NCBI GenBank assembly: GCA_965276675.1
Contig: OZ255624.1
Span: 310,001 to 374,000, forward strand
Source of the DNA: G965276675 sp965276675
GTDB taxonomy: Bacteria > Acidobacteriota > Terriglobia > Terriglobales > Acidobacteriaceae
Length of the DNA: 64,000 nt
Reading direction: 5' to 3'
The notes beneath the pieces are model-generated. The model saw only the letters and a list, made by a program, of their open reading frames with translations, was not told where the DNA came from and ran no database searches. The position numbers and the translations under genes were made by a program. This document shows, piece by piece, positions 63,936 to 64,000 of this stretch. Position 1 is the stretch's first letter. Every line of letters begins with the position of its first letter.

Positions 63936-64000
63936 ATTGCACAGGCGTCTCCTGCTACGCTCCGGCATGCGGATGGGTAGCATGCAGATCTATTGTGTCG

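Overview
The window looks like chromosomal DNA of an acidobacterium of the Terriglobia (Granulicella/Terriglobus/Edaphobacter-like). The reasons are three very large Oar-like TonB-dependent receptors with an N-terminal carboxypeptidase-regulatory domain, high-GC coding sequence, many secreted sugar-active enzymes, and two families of dispersed hairpin repeats between genes. No rRNA, tRNA, CRISPR array, prophage or intact insertion sequence was seen. The taxonomic call is inference from gene content.

0-15 kb is mostly housekeeping: the 3' end of rpmI, rplT, pheS and pheT (separated by a four-helix-bundle gene), an iron-trafficking yggX homologue that lacks the usual cysteine, and gltX. Among these lie a secreted S33-type hydrolase, a translationally coupled glycosyltransferase operon, an Oar-like receptor and a CopG/ParE toxin-antitoxin pair whose toxin has a one-base frameshift.

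15-19 kb is a membrane-stress module: an XRE regulator behind twin palindromes 21 bp apart, a His-rich NfeD-like membrane protein, a flotillin and a PspA/IM30 protein. An elaborate nested inverted repeat sits between the NfeD-like and flotillin genes. 19-25 kb carries an SDR oxidoreductase, a GH39 glycosidase, a frameshifted SpoIIE-type phosphatase, a fatty-acid desaturase and a nucleoside deaminase.

25-31 kb holds iscR-like, iscS, iscU, iscA, a ferritin-like Tat protein and hscB. The missing ISC partners hscA, fdx and iscX appear at 55.4-62.9 kb on the same strand, so an almost complete ISC system is spread over 37 kb with unrelated genes between.

31-51 kb is the most intriguing region. A five-gene minus-strand operon (TonB receptor, beta-propeller, duplicated ThuA-like lipoprotein, small secreted protein, phosphodiesterase) diverges from two PstS-like binding proteins. 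Further on are an AtoE-like transporter, a second beta-propeller, a PhoB/OmpR two-component system and a paralogous TonB receptor. Triplets of a TTCAT-like pentamer with exact 11-bp periodicity lie before the operon, before the binding proteins and before the response regulator, suggesting one Pho-box-like regulon for acquiring a phosphorylated nutrient.

51-55 kb is a PadR-controlled ABC exporter locus with two matching operator palindromes. 58-61.4 kb is an AT-richer accessory patch with a frameshifted unknown gene and a beta-helix protein. The end carries a tiny DUF3309-like protein, fdx, iscX, a YraN-family gene and a putative carbohydrate-binding protein.
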